Positions 34,708 to 43,918 of a stretch of DNA of 64,000 bases are shown here, piece by piece. The notes under the pieces are model-generated. The model was given only the letters and a program-made list of their open reading frames with translations. It was not told where the DNA came from and did not search any database. Both the position numbers and the translations under genes were made by a program. The DNA is from Sporosarcina ureae DSM 2281 (GTDB lineage Bacteria; Bacillota; Bacilli; Bacillales_A; Planococcaceae): NCBI RefSeq assembly GCF_000425545.1, contig NZ_AUDQ01000012.1, positions 54,074-118,073 on the forward strand. The letters are read 5' to 3'. How positions within the stretch are numbered: the first letter of the stretch is position 1; every line of letters starts with the position of its first letter.

Positions 34708-37293
34708 GTGCAAATTATTACATCTCACGTCAATACCGACTTTGACGCACTTGCTTCGATGATCGCAGCCAAAAAACTGTATCCAGACGCACAACTAATT
34801 ATTTCAGATAAGCTGGAAAGCCGCGTACAACGTTTTTTAAATATTTATCGAGACGTCTTCGACTTTGTCCCGAGCGCTCATGTGGACTGGGAACAAGTGA
34901 CGGAAATGATTATCGTCGACGTTGCATCTTTATCTAGAATAGGCAAACTTCCTGACGATTTCGATGCATCTAAGCGAAAAATTATCGTCTATGATCATCA
35001 CCAAAAAGGTGAAAATGACGTGCAGTATGATGAAGGTATCGTGGAATTAACTGGCGCTGCAGTCACTCTGCTTATTGAGGAAATACGTAAACAGAATATA
35101 GCTATCTCCAGTTTTGAAGCGTCATTATTCGGACTTGGTCTGTATACAGATACAGGGAAATTTACATATGCAAATACGACCGTGCGGGATATGAAGGCAG
35201 CGGCCTATTTACTTGAACAGGGAATGAGCCTAGAAATGGTCGGTAGTTTCGCGGAGGAGACGTTAACATCCGAACAGCAAGATTTATTGGATCGGCTACT
35301 TACCCATACGGAAATTCATGAAGTCGAGGGTCTGGAAATTGCGGTTAGTACGCATGAATTGGATCATTTCGTGAACGGCCTTGCCTTGATTACAACAAAG
35401 GTCTTAGGGGTTAAAGGAACGGATGCGGTGATAACCGTCGTGAAAATGAAGAATTCCGTATTCATAGTGGGTCGTGCAAGCTCAGAACGCATCACATTGC
35501 AACCCATTCTAAAAAAACTTGGTGGTGGCGGTCATCAACACGCCGGTTCCGCTACGGTGAAAAAAGGAGATAAAGAAGCGATTCTTGAAGATATCAATAG
35601 CAGTTTAGAAACAATGCTGCGACCAGCGATTACCGCAAAAGAGTTGATGACCACTCCCGTTAAAACACTGACACCCGATACAACGATCGAAGAAGCGGGG
35701 CGTCGCATGTATCGCTACGGACACTCGGGCTACCCGGTTGTCGAAAACAAAAAACTAGTCGGCATTATTACTAGACGAGATCTCGACAAAGGGAATCATC
35801 ATGGACTCGGACATGCGCCTGTAAAAGCGTATATGACGACTAAAATGTACACGATAGGACCGGAAGCTTCACTCGAAGAAATTCAGGAACTCGTCATTGC
35901 ACACAACATCGGTCGTTTGCCTGTCATCGAGGATGGAGAAATAGTCGGCATTGTGACTCGATCGAATATTATCCAAGTACTGTACAGCGATATGACGGCA
36001 GATAAAAAAGCACCAGATACGCCACCTTCTACTGAACTGATTAATAAAATGCAAAAGCAACTGTCGGGAGAAGCTTTCCAGCTGTTAAAAGAAATCGGAG
36101 AAACAGCGAGTCGCATCGACATGCCTGTCTATTTAATCGGTGGAATTGTTCGGGATATTTTATTGGACAGGCCGAATTTCGACATCGATATTGTGGCGGA
36201 AGGTAATGGAATCGAATTAGCGAACAGGTTAATGGAAACACACGGTGGCGACGTTTTGGAACATGAAAGCTTTGGCACAGCGACATGGAATACGCCATCC
36301 GGTTTGTCGATCGATCTCGTGTCGTCTCGACTCGAATATTACGAACAGCCTGCCGCTTTACCCGAGATTGAGACATCCGTTCTTGAGGATGATTTGCAGC
36401 GACGTGATTTCACGATCAACGCCATGGCCATCCGTCTCAATGCCGAAGCGTTCGGTGAATTGATTGATCCGTTTGGTGGACAGAATGATCTACGCGAGAA
36501 GAAAATCAAAATACTTCATAATATTAGTTTTGTCGAAGACCCTACTCGGATCTTCCGAGCTGTACGCTTTGAACAACGTTTCGGATTTTCGATGGACGAA
36601 CAGACGGAAAAATTGGCTCTTGAGTCTATCGATAAAGTAATCCATTTGTCACCTCAACGTATTAACGAAGAGATGATCCGTTTATTTACCGAAGGCAGTC
36701 CGCAAGAAGTCATCCGACGTCTATTTGAACTGAATGTTTGGCAACAGTTCGGTGTACATGAAAAACAGTTGGATGCATCGGTCGCTACAGCTGAACATCT
36801 AGAACAGATTTACAACGAACAGGTGCGTAAGATTACGAATTTACAGATCGCTGAAAAACCTAGCTGGTTCAATTACTTTTTACTACCCTTCTATTGTAAT
36901 GATAGCTTGTATGCCGCAGAGAAATTTACGTTGCGAAAAAACAGAAAAAAGTTATTGGAAGAAATTATGGCGTTGCAACGACATGAACAGTGGAATGAAT
37001 TCACACAAATTGGCGACTATCATCTATTTTTACACGACTACTCCGATGAAGCTATTTTGTTTACCCTAGTGGCTGATCAAGTACCACATCAGGGATCCGT
37101 TATGGAGTATTTATATCATCGCAACAAACTACAAAACTATTTGAATGGCGGCGATTTAGTCAAAGCGGGACTCAAGCCAGGTCCAAATTTCTCTAAAATC
37201 TTGCTACACTTGGAAGTGAGTCAACTTAATGGAGATGTTTCTACAAAAGAGGAAGCCGATCAGTGGTTGGAAGAGTATGTATGTACGCTATAA
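34708..37293 (+). CDS. DHH-CBS-tRNA nucleotidyltransferase/poly(A) polymerase-like protein
   Basis: 861 residues in three modules. Residues 1-310: DHH phosphoesterase (SHVNTDFDALAS, VDVASLS, YDHHQKGEND) with DHHA1 (GGGGHQHAGSA). Residues about 312-430: two CBS domains (VKTLTPDTTIEEAGRRMYRY and NIGRLPVIEDGEIVGIV), probable nucleotide sensors. Residues about 470-860: class II nucleotidyltransferase with IGGIVRDILL, FDIDIVAEG, RRDFTINAMAI and EDPTRIFRAVRF. This fusion is known in several phyla and may be A-adding or CCA-adding. Start GTG 34708 follows CAGGAGGTACTACTA. Confidence 0.9.
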   Translation: MQIITSHVNTDFDALASMIAAKKLYPDAQLIISDKLESRVQRFLNIYRDVFDFVPSAHVDWEQVTEMIIVDVASLSRIGKLPDDFDASKRKIIVYDHHQKGENDVQYDEGIVELTGAAVTLLIEEIRKQNIAISSFEASLFGLGLYTDTGKFTYANTTVRDMKAAAYLLEQGMSLEMVGSFAEETLTSEQQDLLDRLLTHTEIHEVEGLEIAVSTHELDHFVNGLALITTKVLGVKGTDAVITVVKMKNSVFIVGRASSERITLQPILKKLGGGGHQHAGSATVKKGDKEAILEDINSSLETMLRPAITAKELMTTPVKTLTPDTTIEEAGRRMYRYGHSGYPVVENKKLVGIITRRDLDKGNHHGLGHAPVKAYMTTKMYTIGPEASLEEIQELVIAHNIGRLPVIEDGEIVGIVTRSNIIQVLYSDMTADKKAPDTPPSTELINKMQKQLSGEAFQLLKEIGETASRIDMPVYLIGGIVRDILLDRPNFDIDIVAEGNGIELANRLMETHGGDVLEHESFGTATWNTPSGLSIDLVSSRLEYYEQPAALPEIETSVLEDDLQRRDFTINAMAIRLNAEAFGELIDPFGGQNDLREKKIKILHNISFVEDPTRIFRAVRFEQRFGFSMDEQTEKLALESIDKVIHLSPQRINEEMIRLFTEGSPQEVIRRLFELNVWQQFGVHEKQLDASVATAEHLEQIYNEQVRKITNLQIAEKPSWFNYFLLPFYCNDSLYAAEKFTLRKNRKKLLEEIMALQRHEQWNEFTQIGDYHLFLHDYSDEAILFTLVADQVPHQGSVMEYLYHRNKLQNYLNGGDLVKAGLKPGPNFSKILLHLEVSQLNGDVSTKEEADQWLEEYVCTL

Positions 37294-37304
37294 CCAATAA
37301 ACAC

Positions 37305-37352
37305 AGAACAGCCCACACTTTCAAAATGAAGTGTGAGCTGTTTTATTTTCAT
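37305..37352 (+). terminator. Terminator after the nucleotidyltransferase
   Basis: AACAGCCCACACTT-TCAAAATG-AAGTGTGAGCTGTTTTATTTT. Confidence 0.85.
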
Positions 37353-37454
37353 TATGTACTTTTCTAAAGCCAGAATAATTCCCCCAAAAAACACCTAGAA
37401 AGTTAAAGGGTCACTTTAACCTTCCAGATGTTCCTCATTTACTATCGGTTTGCT

Positions 37455-38789
37455 TTACTTCGAATCCGCTCTAAATCCTGCTTTATCATAACCGTATTTA
37501 TCATAACCATTTCTATTGTAGCCTAACTTATTAAAGCCTTTTCGGTCATAGCGGTCTTCATCATAGCCCGACTTATCATACCCTTCATCATCTTGGTTCG
37601 TTCCATTTCGGTGGATACCTTGAGGAGTAAAGCCATTGCAGTCGAACCCTTTTGTATCATACTTCGTACCATTCGCATGCTTGCCATCCCGATTAAAACC
37701 ATATCGATCATAGCCGAATCGGTTGTAGCCTTCTTTATTAAAACCATTTTTATCATAACCTTGCAAATTAAAACCTTTTTTATCATACCCTTGGCGATTT
37801 CGGCCATTCTTTCCGAAACCTTCTCGATCGACCCCTGCTTTATTAAAACCATCGCGATTATAGCCTTCACGATCCAAGCCATGTTTATTAAAACCTTGTG
37901 CATCATAGCCTTCCGAATCATAGCCAAGCGAATTTAAGCCTGATGCATCGTATCCTGCTCGGTCAAAGCCATCTCGATTGTAACCGTGCTGATCATAACC
38001 CGCTGCATCATACGTCTTCTCGCTAATATGTGCACCATCGCGTGTAAAGCCTTCACGATTGTATCCTCTTTTATTGAATCCTTGTGCATCAAAGCCTGCT
38101 TGATCAAAGCCGTGATCATCGAACGGACTGTTATTTAGATGAACGCCTTGAAAATCAAAGCCTTTTCCATCATACATCGTGCCGTTCATATGCTTGCGGT
38201 CACGATTGAATCCTCTTTCGTCATAGCCGAATTTATTATAGCCCTGGCGATTAAAACCATTCTTATCGTAACCTAGCTTATTAAATCCATCCGTTCCATA
38301 ACCTTGGGCACTCACACCGTATTTATTGAAACCGTACTTGTCATAACCTTGCTTGTTGAAACCCGCACGGTTAAAACCATGGATATCATAACCGTCTCTG
38401 TTATAGCCATTCTTGTGAAAGCCCTGTCGATTGAAACCATCCGCTTTATAACCTTCTCTGTCATAGCCTTGGACGTTATAACCGCTTTTATTATACCCGT
38501 CTGCGTCATAACCATACCGATCATAACCCGTTCGATCAAAGCCGGCTTTATTATAGCCCGTGGCCCTAAATCCTTCTTTGTCATACCCTTGATTATTATA
38601 GCCATTTTTGTCAAAGCCTTGTGCATCAAAGCCATACTTATCAAAACCACTGGCATTAAATCCTTGTTCATTAAACCCATGACGGTCATAACCAAACTTA
38701 TTAAAGCCTCGTCTGTCAAAACCTTCGCTATTATAAATCGTCGTATCTCGTTCTACGTTTTTATCTCTTAACGGATCACCATAGTTCAT
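37455..38789 (-). CDS. Pentapeptide [FY][ND]xxG repeat protein
   Basis: 444 residues. After a 22-residue head (MNYGDPLRDKNVERDTTIYN) nearly the whole chain is a five-residue unit, aromatic-Asn/Asp-x-x-Gly (for example FNKFG YDRHG FNEQG), about 80 times. It is broken only by a few longer insertions, such as RDRKHMNGTMYDGKG, that themselves recur. The x-x pair is mostly charged or polar (DK, DR, NK, RD). No Cys but one, no signal peptide, no hydrophobic segment. This is not the A(D/N)LXX pentapeptide family. Start ATG 38789 follows GGAGGTACGAC. Function unknown; a structural or coat-like fibre is possible. Confidence 0.85.
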   Translation of the reverse strand: MNYGDPLRDKNVERDTTIYNSEGFDRRGFNKFGYDRHGFNEQGFNASGFDKYGFDAQGFDKNGYNNQGYDKEGFRATGYNKAGFDRTGYDRYGYDADGYNKSGYNVQGYDREGYKADGFNRQGFHKNGYNRDGYDIHGFNRAGFNKQGYDKYGFNKYGVSAQGYGTDGFNKLGYDKNGFNRQGYNKFGYDERGFNRDRKHMNGTMYDGKGFDFQGVHLNNSPFDDHGFDQAGFDAQGFNKRGYNREGFTRDGAHISEKTYDAAGYDQHGYNRDGFDRAGYDASGLNSLGYDSEGYDAQGFNKHGLDREGYNRDGFNKAGVDREGFGKNGRNRQGYDKKGFNLQGYDKNGFNKEGYNRFGYDRYGFNRDGKHANGTKYDTKGFDCNGFTPQGIHRNGTNQDDEGYDKSGYDEDRYDRKGFNKLGYNRNGYDKYGYDKAGFRADSK

Positions 38790-38960
38790 GTCGTACCTCC
38801 GCACAATATGTTATCGAATTCACTCTCTCTATGCATCATACTACAAAAAGAGGGTAAACTCACCAAGTTTTGCAAGGGCTGCAGATGAAGTATGGCGAAT
38901 TGAACGAAACTGGAGCACTTATAGCCGATCACGGACTGAATGTTTGGCGTGACGGTAGGT

Positions 38961-39881
38961 TTACTCTTTAAACATATGCTTCTTATGCCATTTCAAATAT
39001 GGCTTATTCTTCTCCGTTCGATTCACTCGCATCTTGCTGTGCAATCCATACTTCTCGTAATCCCCTTCAGGAATTCTAGATGAAATATGTATCTTGCCTG
39101 TTCCGTCAAATGCAATGAAGCCATTATGATAGAGCGCATCATGATTGCGACAGAGAAGAATCCCATTATTTGGATCGACACGTTCGTTGTTCGTGCAATC
39201 TTTCCATGGTTTAGCGTAGCTGGCTTGCAATAATTCCGGTAACTCGATATCGCATAGCGCGCACTGATCATTCCATAGTTGCATGAGCTCGTTGCGGAAA
39301 CGCTGATGGCCCATTCGCACTTTTGTTTTCGTTTCCGATTCGGTTTCAGCAAGTACTGGAATGAGGAAATCATGCTCCGTCTTCTGAACAGTGCCCATAA
39401 CAAACTCCAATTGTTCCTCATCGATTTCGTAAATATTCAAATCTGCAATCAACTCAACTAATTTAATAGTCAATTCTTCATTGCATGGGAAGAGATAGCC
39501 TTGATTTCCATTACCGTTCTCTTGAAACGCAGAATACTTAATCGGCAATAATGGTAGAAGTTCATCTAAACAATCCACAATCGTTAACGGTTGATCGAGT
39601 TCGTGATACTCCACTTCCACTAAGTACCCATTGGCATTTTCACTGTCTGACAACGGAATTATCGATGGCTTTCGTTCCTCACGGTAACTTGACTTCGCCA
39701 CACTAATTGCGACAATATCCCCTTTTACATAATGAAAGATGCGATCACCTTCGCATACTTCTTTCATCCGTTCCCAAAAATGATGATCATTGCCTATACT
39801 GTCTTGCTGTAATGACCAAAGCACACCCAATTCTTTCTCTTCATCGTATGTACGTCCTTGCATCACGATATAACTTTGCAT
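38961..39881 (-). CDS. HNH endonuclease with N-terminal PUA/EVE-like domain
   Basis: 306 residues. N-part (MQSYIVMQGRTYDEEKELGV, then FWERMKEVCEGDRIFHYVKG and IVAISVAKSSYREE) resembles modified-base-reading EVE/PUA folds. The C-part is an HNH domain: CALCDIELPELLQASYAKPW, DPNNGILLCRNHDALYHNGF. Such fusions cut DNA with modified bases. The first HNH His, normally in SHIKPW, is Tyr here (SYAKPW), so catalysis may be lost; the Cys pair is partial. Start ATG 39881 follows GGAGTGAAGCACG. A stand-alone gene with no methyltransferase nearby. Confidence 0.72.
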   Translation of the reverse strand: MQSYIVMQGRTYDEEKELGVLWSLQQDSIGNDHHFWERMKEVCEGDRIFHYVKGDIVAISVAKSSYREERKPSIIPLSDSENANGYLVEVEYHELDQPLTIVDCLDELLPLLPIKYSAFQENGNGNQGYLFPCNEELTIKLVELIADLNIYEIDEEQLEFVMGTVQKTEHDFLIPVLAETESETKTKVRMGHQRFRNELMQLWNDQCALCDIELPELLQASYAKPWKDCTNNERVDPNNGILLCRNHDALYHNGFIAFDGTGKIHISSRIPEGDYEKYGLHSKMRVNRTEKNKPYLKWHKKHMFKE

Positions 39882-40212
39882 CGTGCTTCACTCCTTTGCG
39901 AACTGACACGCTTCTTCTCTCTTGATTATACCGAAACTGACGACCTTTCAACAGTCGATTGATGGGATTGCATGGTGTCATCTGTATATCACGTTAAAAC
40001 AGTGACTAGCAGACTACACAATTCTAAGACTTTCACGCTAGGAAAACTTGTACTCAGTGCAGTTCATTCATAACGTCTTACATCTCTTACTACTATGACG
40101 AACAGCAATAGCTGTTTATGCAACTAAGCCCCCTCTACATGCAGGTCACTACAAAAGCCATTGTTCGATTTCCATCCCCATGATACGATTCAGCCATGAA
40201 CAATGAATAGAG
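39882..40212. other. Gene-free region
   Basis: 331 bp between the HNH gene and the LytTR operon. I see no repeat, RNA or convincing small gene; the operon promoter should lie here. Confidence 0.4.
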
Positions 40213-40659
40213 GTGATTACCATACGGCTGAAAATTGAAGAATCCAATGAATTTCAGGAAATTGAAATCACCATTAGATGTCCTGAAGTGGATGAGCGCT
40301 TATCCCATCTCATACGTCAGATCAATCAGATGATGTATAGCTTTACAGTTACAAAAGATGACGCTGTGTATTCTATACAATCCAGTGATGTTCTATATAT
40401 CGAGACAGTGGACAATGCATCCTTTTTATACACACAGGACAACGTCTATGAAAGCGAGCTGCGGCTTTATGAATTTGAGAATCAATTGAAAGATACGCGA
40501 TTTTTACGGATCAGCAAACATATGATAGTGAATACATCCAAAATTGAAAGTGTTCGTGCGTTATTGAATGGGCGATTTGAAGCAATCTTAGAGAACGGTG
40601 AAATGGTAATCGTGAATCGTCATTATGCAAAAATATTTCGAAAGCATTTCCTAGGATGA
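40213..40659 (+). CDS. LytTR family transcriptional regulator
   Basis: 148 residues: short N-part, then a LytTR DNA-binding domain (IQSSDVLYIETVDNASFLYT, FLRISKHMIVNTSKIESV, GEMVIVNRHYAKIFRKHF). No receiver domain. With DUF3021 and an ABC exporter this is a known self-regulated unit in Bacillales and lactobacilli. The start is unclear: GTG 40213 lies inside the ribosome site GAGGTG, and the codon at the ideal distance from it (40222) is ATA. See findings. Confidence 0.85.
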   Translation: MITIRLKIEESNEFQEIEITIRCPEVDERLSHLIRQINQMMYSFTVTKDDAVYSIQSSDVLYIETVDNASFLYTQDNVYESELRLYEFENQLKDTRFLRISKHMIVNTSKIESVRALLNGRFEAILENGEMVIVNRHYAKIFRKHFLG

Positions 40660-40669
40660 GGTGAAGCAG

Positions 40670-41092
40670 TTGAAAAATCTTTTACTCTATATAAGCGGGG
40701 CTTGCTTCGCATTTACATTCAGCACGATCGTCTATTCTCTTTTCCGTTTTTTTGGAATCTACCCTCCACTGACAGAAAACATGACCCTTTCTATGCTAGT
40801 CATTTCTATCATCATTACGATTCTTATTTTTCTTTCACATCAATTACCAATAGAGAATCCGATATGGGTGTATGTGCTTGAAGTTAGCTGCGTCATGACT
40901 GTGATGATCGTAGCCGGTGCATTTTTCGACTTATATCCTTTCGGGCTCTATAACGTAGTGACGGCTATACTGGTGGGGCTGATTGCGTATGGTTCTGTTA
41001 TTGTACTGATTTATTTACACAATAAAGCAGACGAGTTAAAAATAAATCACACGATCTTGCAGAGGAGGAATCAAGATGCAAACGATCATTGA
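40670..41092 (+). CDS. DUF3021 family membrane protein
   Basis: About 140 residues with four membrane segments (NLLLYISGACFAFTFSTIVY, MLVISIIITILIFLS, VYVLEVSCVMTVMIVAGAFF, AILVGLIAYGSVIVLIYL). DUF3021 proteins accompany LytTR regulators and probably restrain or sense for them. TTG 40670 is six bases after GAGGTG; an in-frame GTG at 40661 is the alternative. It begins ten bases after the regulator stop and overlaps the ATPase gene by 17 bases. Confidence 0.8.
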   Translation: MKNLLLYISGACFAFTFSTIVYSLFRFFGIYPPLTENMTLSMLVISIIITILIFLSHQLPIENPIWVYVLEVSCVMTVMIVAGAFFDLYPFGLYNVVTAILVGLIAYGSVIVLIYLHNKADELKINHTILQRRNQDANDH

Positions 41093-41987
41093 AGTGGAGA
41101 ATGTGAGTAAATCGTTCGGTCAGGTGAACGCTGTTGACGATATGAGTTTCTATGTAACGAAAGGAAGTCTATTTTCATTTCTGGGAACGAACGGCGCCGG
41201 TAAATCCACAGTGATATCTATTATTTTAACCGCACTCCAACCAGACAGCGGCTCCGTCACGGTCAACGGATTTACGGTTGGTAAAGAGGATGAAGTAATT
41301 CGGAAAGAGATCGGAGTCGTATTCCAAGAAAGCGTACTAGACCCGCTGTTATCTGTGCAAGAGAACTTGGAAATACGTGCACAATTATACGGAATGGCAA
41401 AGCAGGATCGGCTAGCAGCCATACAGCGCTGCGCTGATATTGTAGATATTCATTCCATCTTAAAGCGACGATACGGCAAACTATCTGGTGGCCAGAAGCG
41501 AAGAGTCGATATCGCACGTGCCCTCCTCCATCAACCAAAGATTTTGCTGCTCGATGAACCGACAACAGGACTCGATCCACAAAGTCGTCAGCAAATCTGG
41601 AAAATGATCGGACACTTACAAAAAGAGCATGGCATGACCGTTTTTCTGACGACACATTATATAGAAGAAGCCGCCAATTCGGATTTCGTTATCGTCATAA
41701 AAGAAGGACGGATCATTGCCAAAGGAACTCCAGTAGATTTAAAACAGCAATATTCTGCAGACCGCTTATTTATGACGACGACCGATCACATTGCATTGCG
41801 CACACATTTTCAACATGATCATGTGCAGTATCAAGAAGAAACGGGTGGATACACAATCGACTTACCGACTACGATAGCAGCCATTCCTATACTCACTAAA
41901 TACCAATCGTTTATTTCGTCTTTTGAAGTACGAAAATCTAGTTTGGATGATGTCTTTATTCGTATTCATGATCGAAAGGGTGTATAG
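41076..41987 (+). CDS. ABC transporter ATP-binding protein
   Basis: 303 residues. Walker A LGTNGAGKST (about 36-45), Q-loop VFQESVL, signature LSGGQKRRVD, Walker B ILLLDEPTTGLD, switch His in LTTHYIEEA, and a C-terminal extension typical of DrrA/NatA-type exporters. It pairs with the permease three bases downstream; translation is coupled to DUF3021. Likely exports a lipid, antibiotic or peptide that the LytTR regulator responds to. Confidence 0.93.
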   Translation: MQTIIEVENVSKSFGQVNAVDDMSFYVTKGSLFSFLGTNGAGKSTVISIILTALQPDSGSVTVNGFTVGKEDEVIRKEIGVVFQESVLDPLLSVQENLEIRAQLYGMAKQDRLAAIQRCADIVDIHSILKRRYGKLSGGQKRRVDIARALLHQPKILLLDEPTTGLDPQSRQQIWKMIGHLQKEHGMTVFLTTHYIEEAANSDFVIVIKEGRIIAKGTPVDLKQQYSADRLFMTTTDHIALRTHFQHDHVQYQEETGGYTIDLPTTIAAIPILTKYQSFISSFEVRKSSLDDVFIRIHDRKGV

Positions 41988-41990
41988 ACC

Positions 41991-42845
41991 ATGCTGATTT
42001 TTGCCAAAAGAAATTTACTACTCTATTTCCGTGATAAATCTGCAGTGTTTTTCTCATTGCTAGCTGTCTTCATCTTGATTGCACTCTATGTATTCTTTCT
42101 TGGTGATTTGATCGCTGATGGAGTGCCGGACTTTCCAGCGAAGCATTGGCTCCTGCTGTCTTGGATTATCGCTGGGGTCATCACGGTGACGAGTGTGACG
42201 ACAACATTAGGAGCATTCAGTGTGATGGTAAATGACCAAGCAACCAACGCCTATAAAGATTTCTGTGTCACGCCAATCAAACAATCCGTATTACTCGGTG
42301 GCTATATAATTAGTTCACTCTCCATAGGGTTTCTCATGTGCATCATGACTCTTCTTGTAGCGAACGTTATGCTTTTCGCCACTGGTGAGCCTTTACTTTC
42401 ATTCACACAACTCATTCAATCGGTAGGCGTACTATTTCTAGCGGTTTTGACTGCTGGTTCAATGATTTCTCTACTCGTCATTTTCTTTAAAACCTCTAAT
42501 GCATTTGCCGCTGCTAGTACATTAATTGGGACTTTAATCGGTTTCCTTACCGGCATCTACATTCCAATCGGCACTTTACCTGCCTATTTACAAAGTATGA
42601 TACAATTTTTCCCGATCTCACATATCGCCGCTCTACTTCGCCAAATTCTCATGGACGCTCCAATGACTGAGGCATTCGCTCAAGCACCCGTCGAAATGAA
42701 AGAAAGCTTTCAGTTGAACATGGGAGTAGTTTTCAAAGTAAATGGTTGGCAAATCTCTCCTTTAGTCAGTGTCATGTATCTACTACTAACCACTATCATT
42801 TTCTTTATACTTTCAGCTAGTGTGATGAAATACGCTAGAAGATAG
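41991..42845 (+). CDS. ABC-2 type transporter permease
   Basis: 284 residues with six membrane segments in the ABC-2 arrangement (FAKRNLLLYFRDKSAVFFSL at the N-terminus; LIGFLTGIYIPIGTLPAYLQ with the conserved GxxxPxxxLP region). Partner of the ATPase just upstream. Last gene of the LytTR-DUF3021-ABC operon. Confidence 0.9.
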   Translation: MLIFAKRNLLLYFRDKSAVFFSLLAVFILIALYVFFLGDLIADGVPDFPAKHWLLLSWIIAGVITVTSVTTTLGAFSVMVNDQATNAYKDFCVTPIKQSVLLGGYIISSLSIGFLMCIMTLLVANVMLFATGEPLLSFTQLIQSVGVLFLAVLTAGSMISLLVIFFKTSNAFAAASTLIGTLIGFLTGIYIPIGTLPAYLQSMIQFFPISHIAALLRQILMDAPMTEAFAQAPVEMKESFQLNMGVVFKVNGWQISPLVSVMYLLLTTIIFFILSASVMKYARR

Positions 42846-42942
42846 TGTTTAACTAGTAAAAGATACGAGGTCCACAAACAATTCGGAATATTTATGCTAT
42901 GATACGCATAACCAATACCACTCTACTAAAAGAGGTGAACAA

Positions 42943-43494
42943 ATGAATTTCATTGCTTGGACAATTATTGCTTGTGAAATAGGCTTTTGGGTCGTCATTC
43001 TTGCCGGTCTCATCACACGATATGTATTTAACAAAAAACGGCTCGGCTTATTTTTCCTAGCATTAACACCAGTCATCGATTTACTATTGCTAGTCGTCAC
43101 GGCTACCGATCTTTATAACGGAGCTGTTGCCACACAAGTTCATGCCATTGCGGCGATTTATCTCGGTGTATCCATCGCATTCGGAAAAAGTATGATTCGC
43201 TGGGCGGACGAACGCTTCCTTTACTACATCAAGAAGCAAGGCACAAAACCTGCGAAGAAAACAGGATATGCCCATGCACGCCATTCCGTGAAAGGTGCGT
43301 TACAACATGTACTAGCATTGATCATCGGTGGCGGTTTCTTGTTTATAATGATTTACCTCATTGGAGATGCCAATAAAACGGAAGCACTCTCTCAAATGCT
43401 GAAGTTATGGGCGCTCATTGTGGGCCTTGATATGGTGGTCTCACTCTCCTACTTCATTTGGCCACGGGCTGAAAAAGTGAATCGGTATCGGTAA
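42943..43494 (+). CDS. Integral membrane protein (YmcC-like)
   Basis: 183 residues with about five membrane segments (AWTIIACEIGFWVVILAGLI, LGLFFLALTPVIDLLLLVV, VHAIAAIYLGVSIAFG, VLALIIGGGFLFIMIYLI, LWALIVGLDMVVSLSYFIW) and a basic loop WADERFLYYIKKQGTKPAKK. It recalls B. subtilis YmcC, a membrane protein of unknown function (from memory). Start ATG 42943 follows AAGAGGTGAACAA. Single gene. Confidence 0.8.
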   Translation: MNFIAWTIIACEIGFWVVILAGLITRYVFNKKRLGLFFLALTPVIDLLLLVVTATDLYNGAVATQVHAIAAIYLGVSIAFGKSMIRWADERFLYYIKKQGTKPAKKTGYAHARHSVKGALQHVLALIIGGGFLFIMIYLIGDANKTEALSQMLKLWALIVGLDMVVSLSYFIWPRAEKVNRYR

Positions 43495-43670
43495 CCTGCT
43501 GTTTTTATGGAGATACCGGTTCGGTAGATGGAATGGATTTTAAAAATGCCTGGCATCTGGGGACGCAATTCGTACATGAGTGGATGTCTCTATTTTATTT
43601 TTGAATTAACGTGTAAGGCAACTATCGATAGTAAATTGGCCTATAAGACGAATTATTAACAGCATCAAGT

Positions 43671-43700
43671 AGCCCCCATCTCACTATAGATGGGGGTTGG
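43671..43700 (+). terminator. Hairpin between the membrane gene and sspO
   Basis: CCCCCATC-TCACTATA-GATGGGGG followed by TTGGTTG. Strong stem, weak T-tract. Confidence 0.5.
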
Positions 43701-43742
43701 TTGTATCATGTGAAAAACGTAGTAAAGACGGAACACCTAAAC

Positions 43743-43898
43743 TCATTGCCGTTTCTTCGTTTTCTTACTATTATGTCTTTCTGCTGGTGTCAAAGGTTTG
43801 TTTGCAAGTTCATGATCAAACTCCCTTGATAAATCCCTCCTAGCCGTTTGCTCATCACTAGCATTACCATTTGAATTGTTCTTCGGACTGTTGCTCAC
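43743..43898 (-). CDS. sspO: Small acid-soluble spore protein O
   Basis: 51 residues. The C-terminus EFDHELANKPLTPAERHNSK with KTKKRQ matches the SspO pattern (EFANEPLTAAQRQNNKKRKK); the N-part is Asn/Ser-rich. SspO is a minor spore protein made in the forespore. GTG start at 43898 follows AAGGAGGTGTATTTA; longer readings upstream are not supported. A SigG-like promoter precedes it. The classical neighbour acnA/sspP is not here. Confidence 0.78.
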   Translation of the reverse strand: MSNSPKNNSNGNASDEQTARRDLSREFDHELANKPLTPAERHNSKKTKKRQ

Positions 43899-43918
43899 TA
43901 AATACACCTCCTTGATTT

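Noticed and set aside
37523..38771. Several open frames on both strands across the pentapeptide gene
   Set aside because: A 15-base repeat keeps other frames open (MIxxAL-type and ITIFVKTL-type repeats); only the main frame has a ribosome site and sensible ends.
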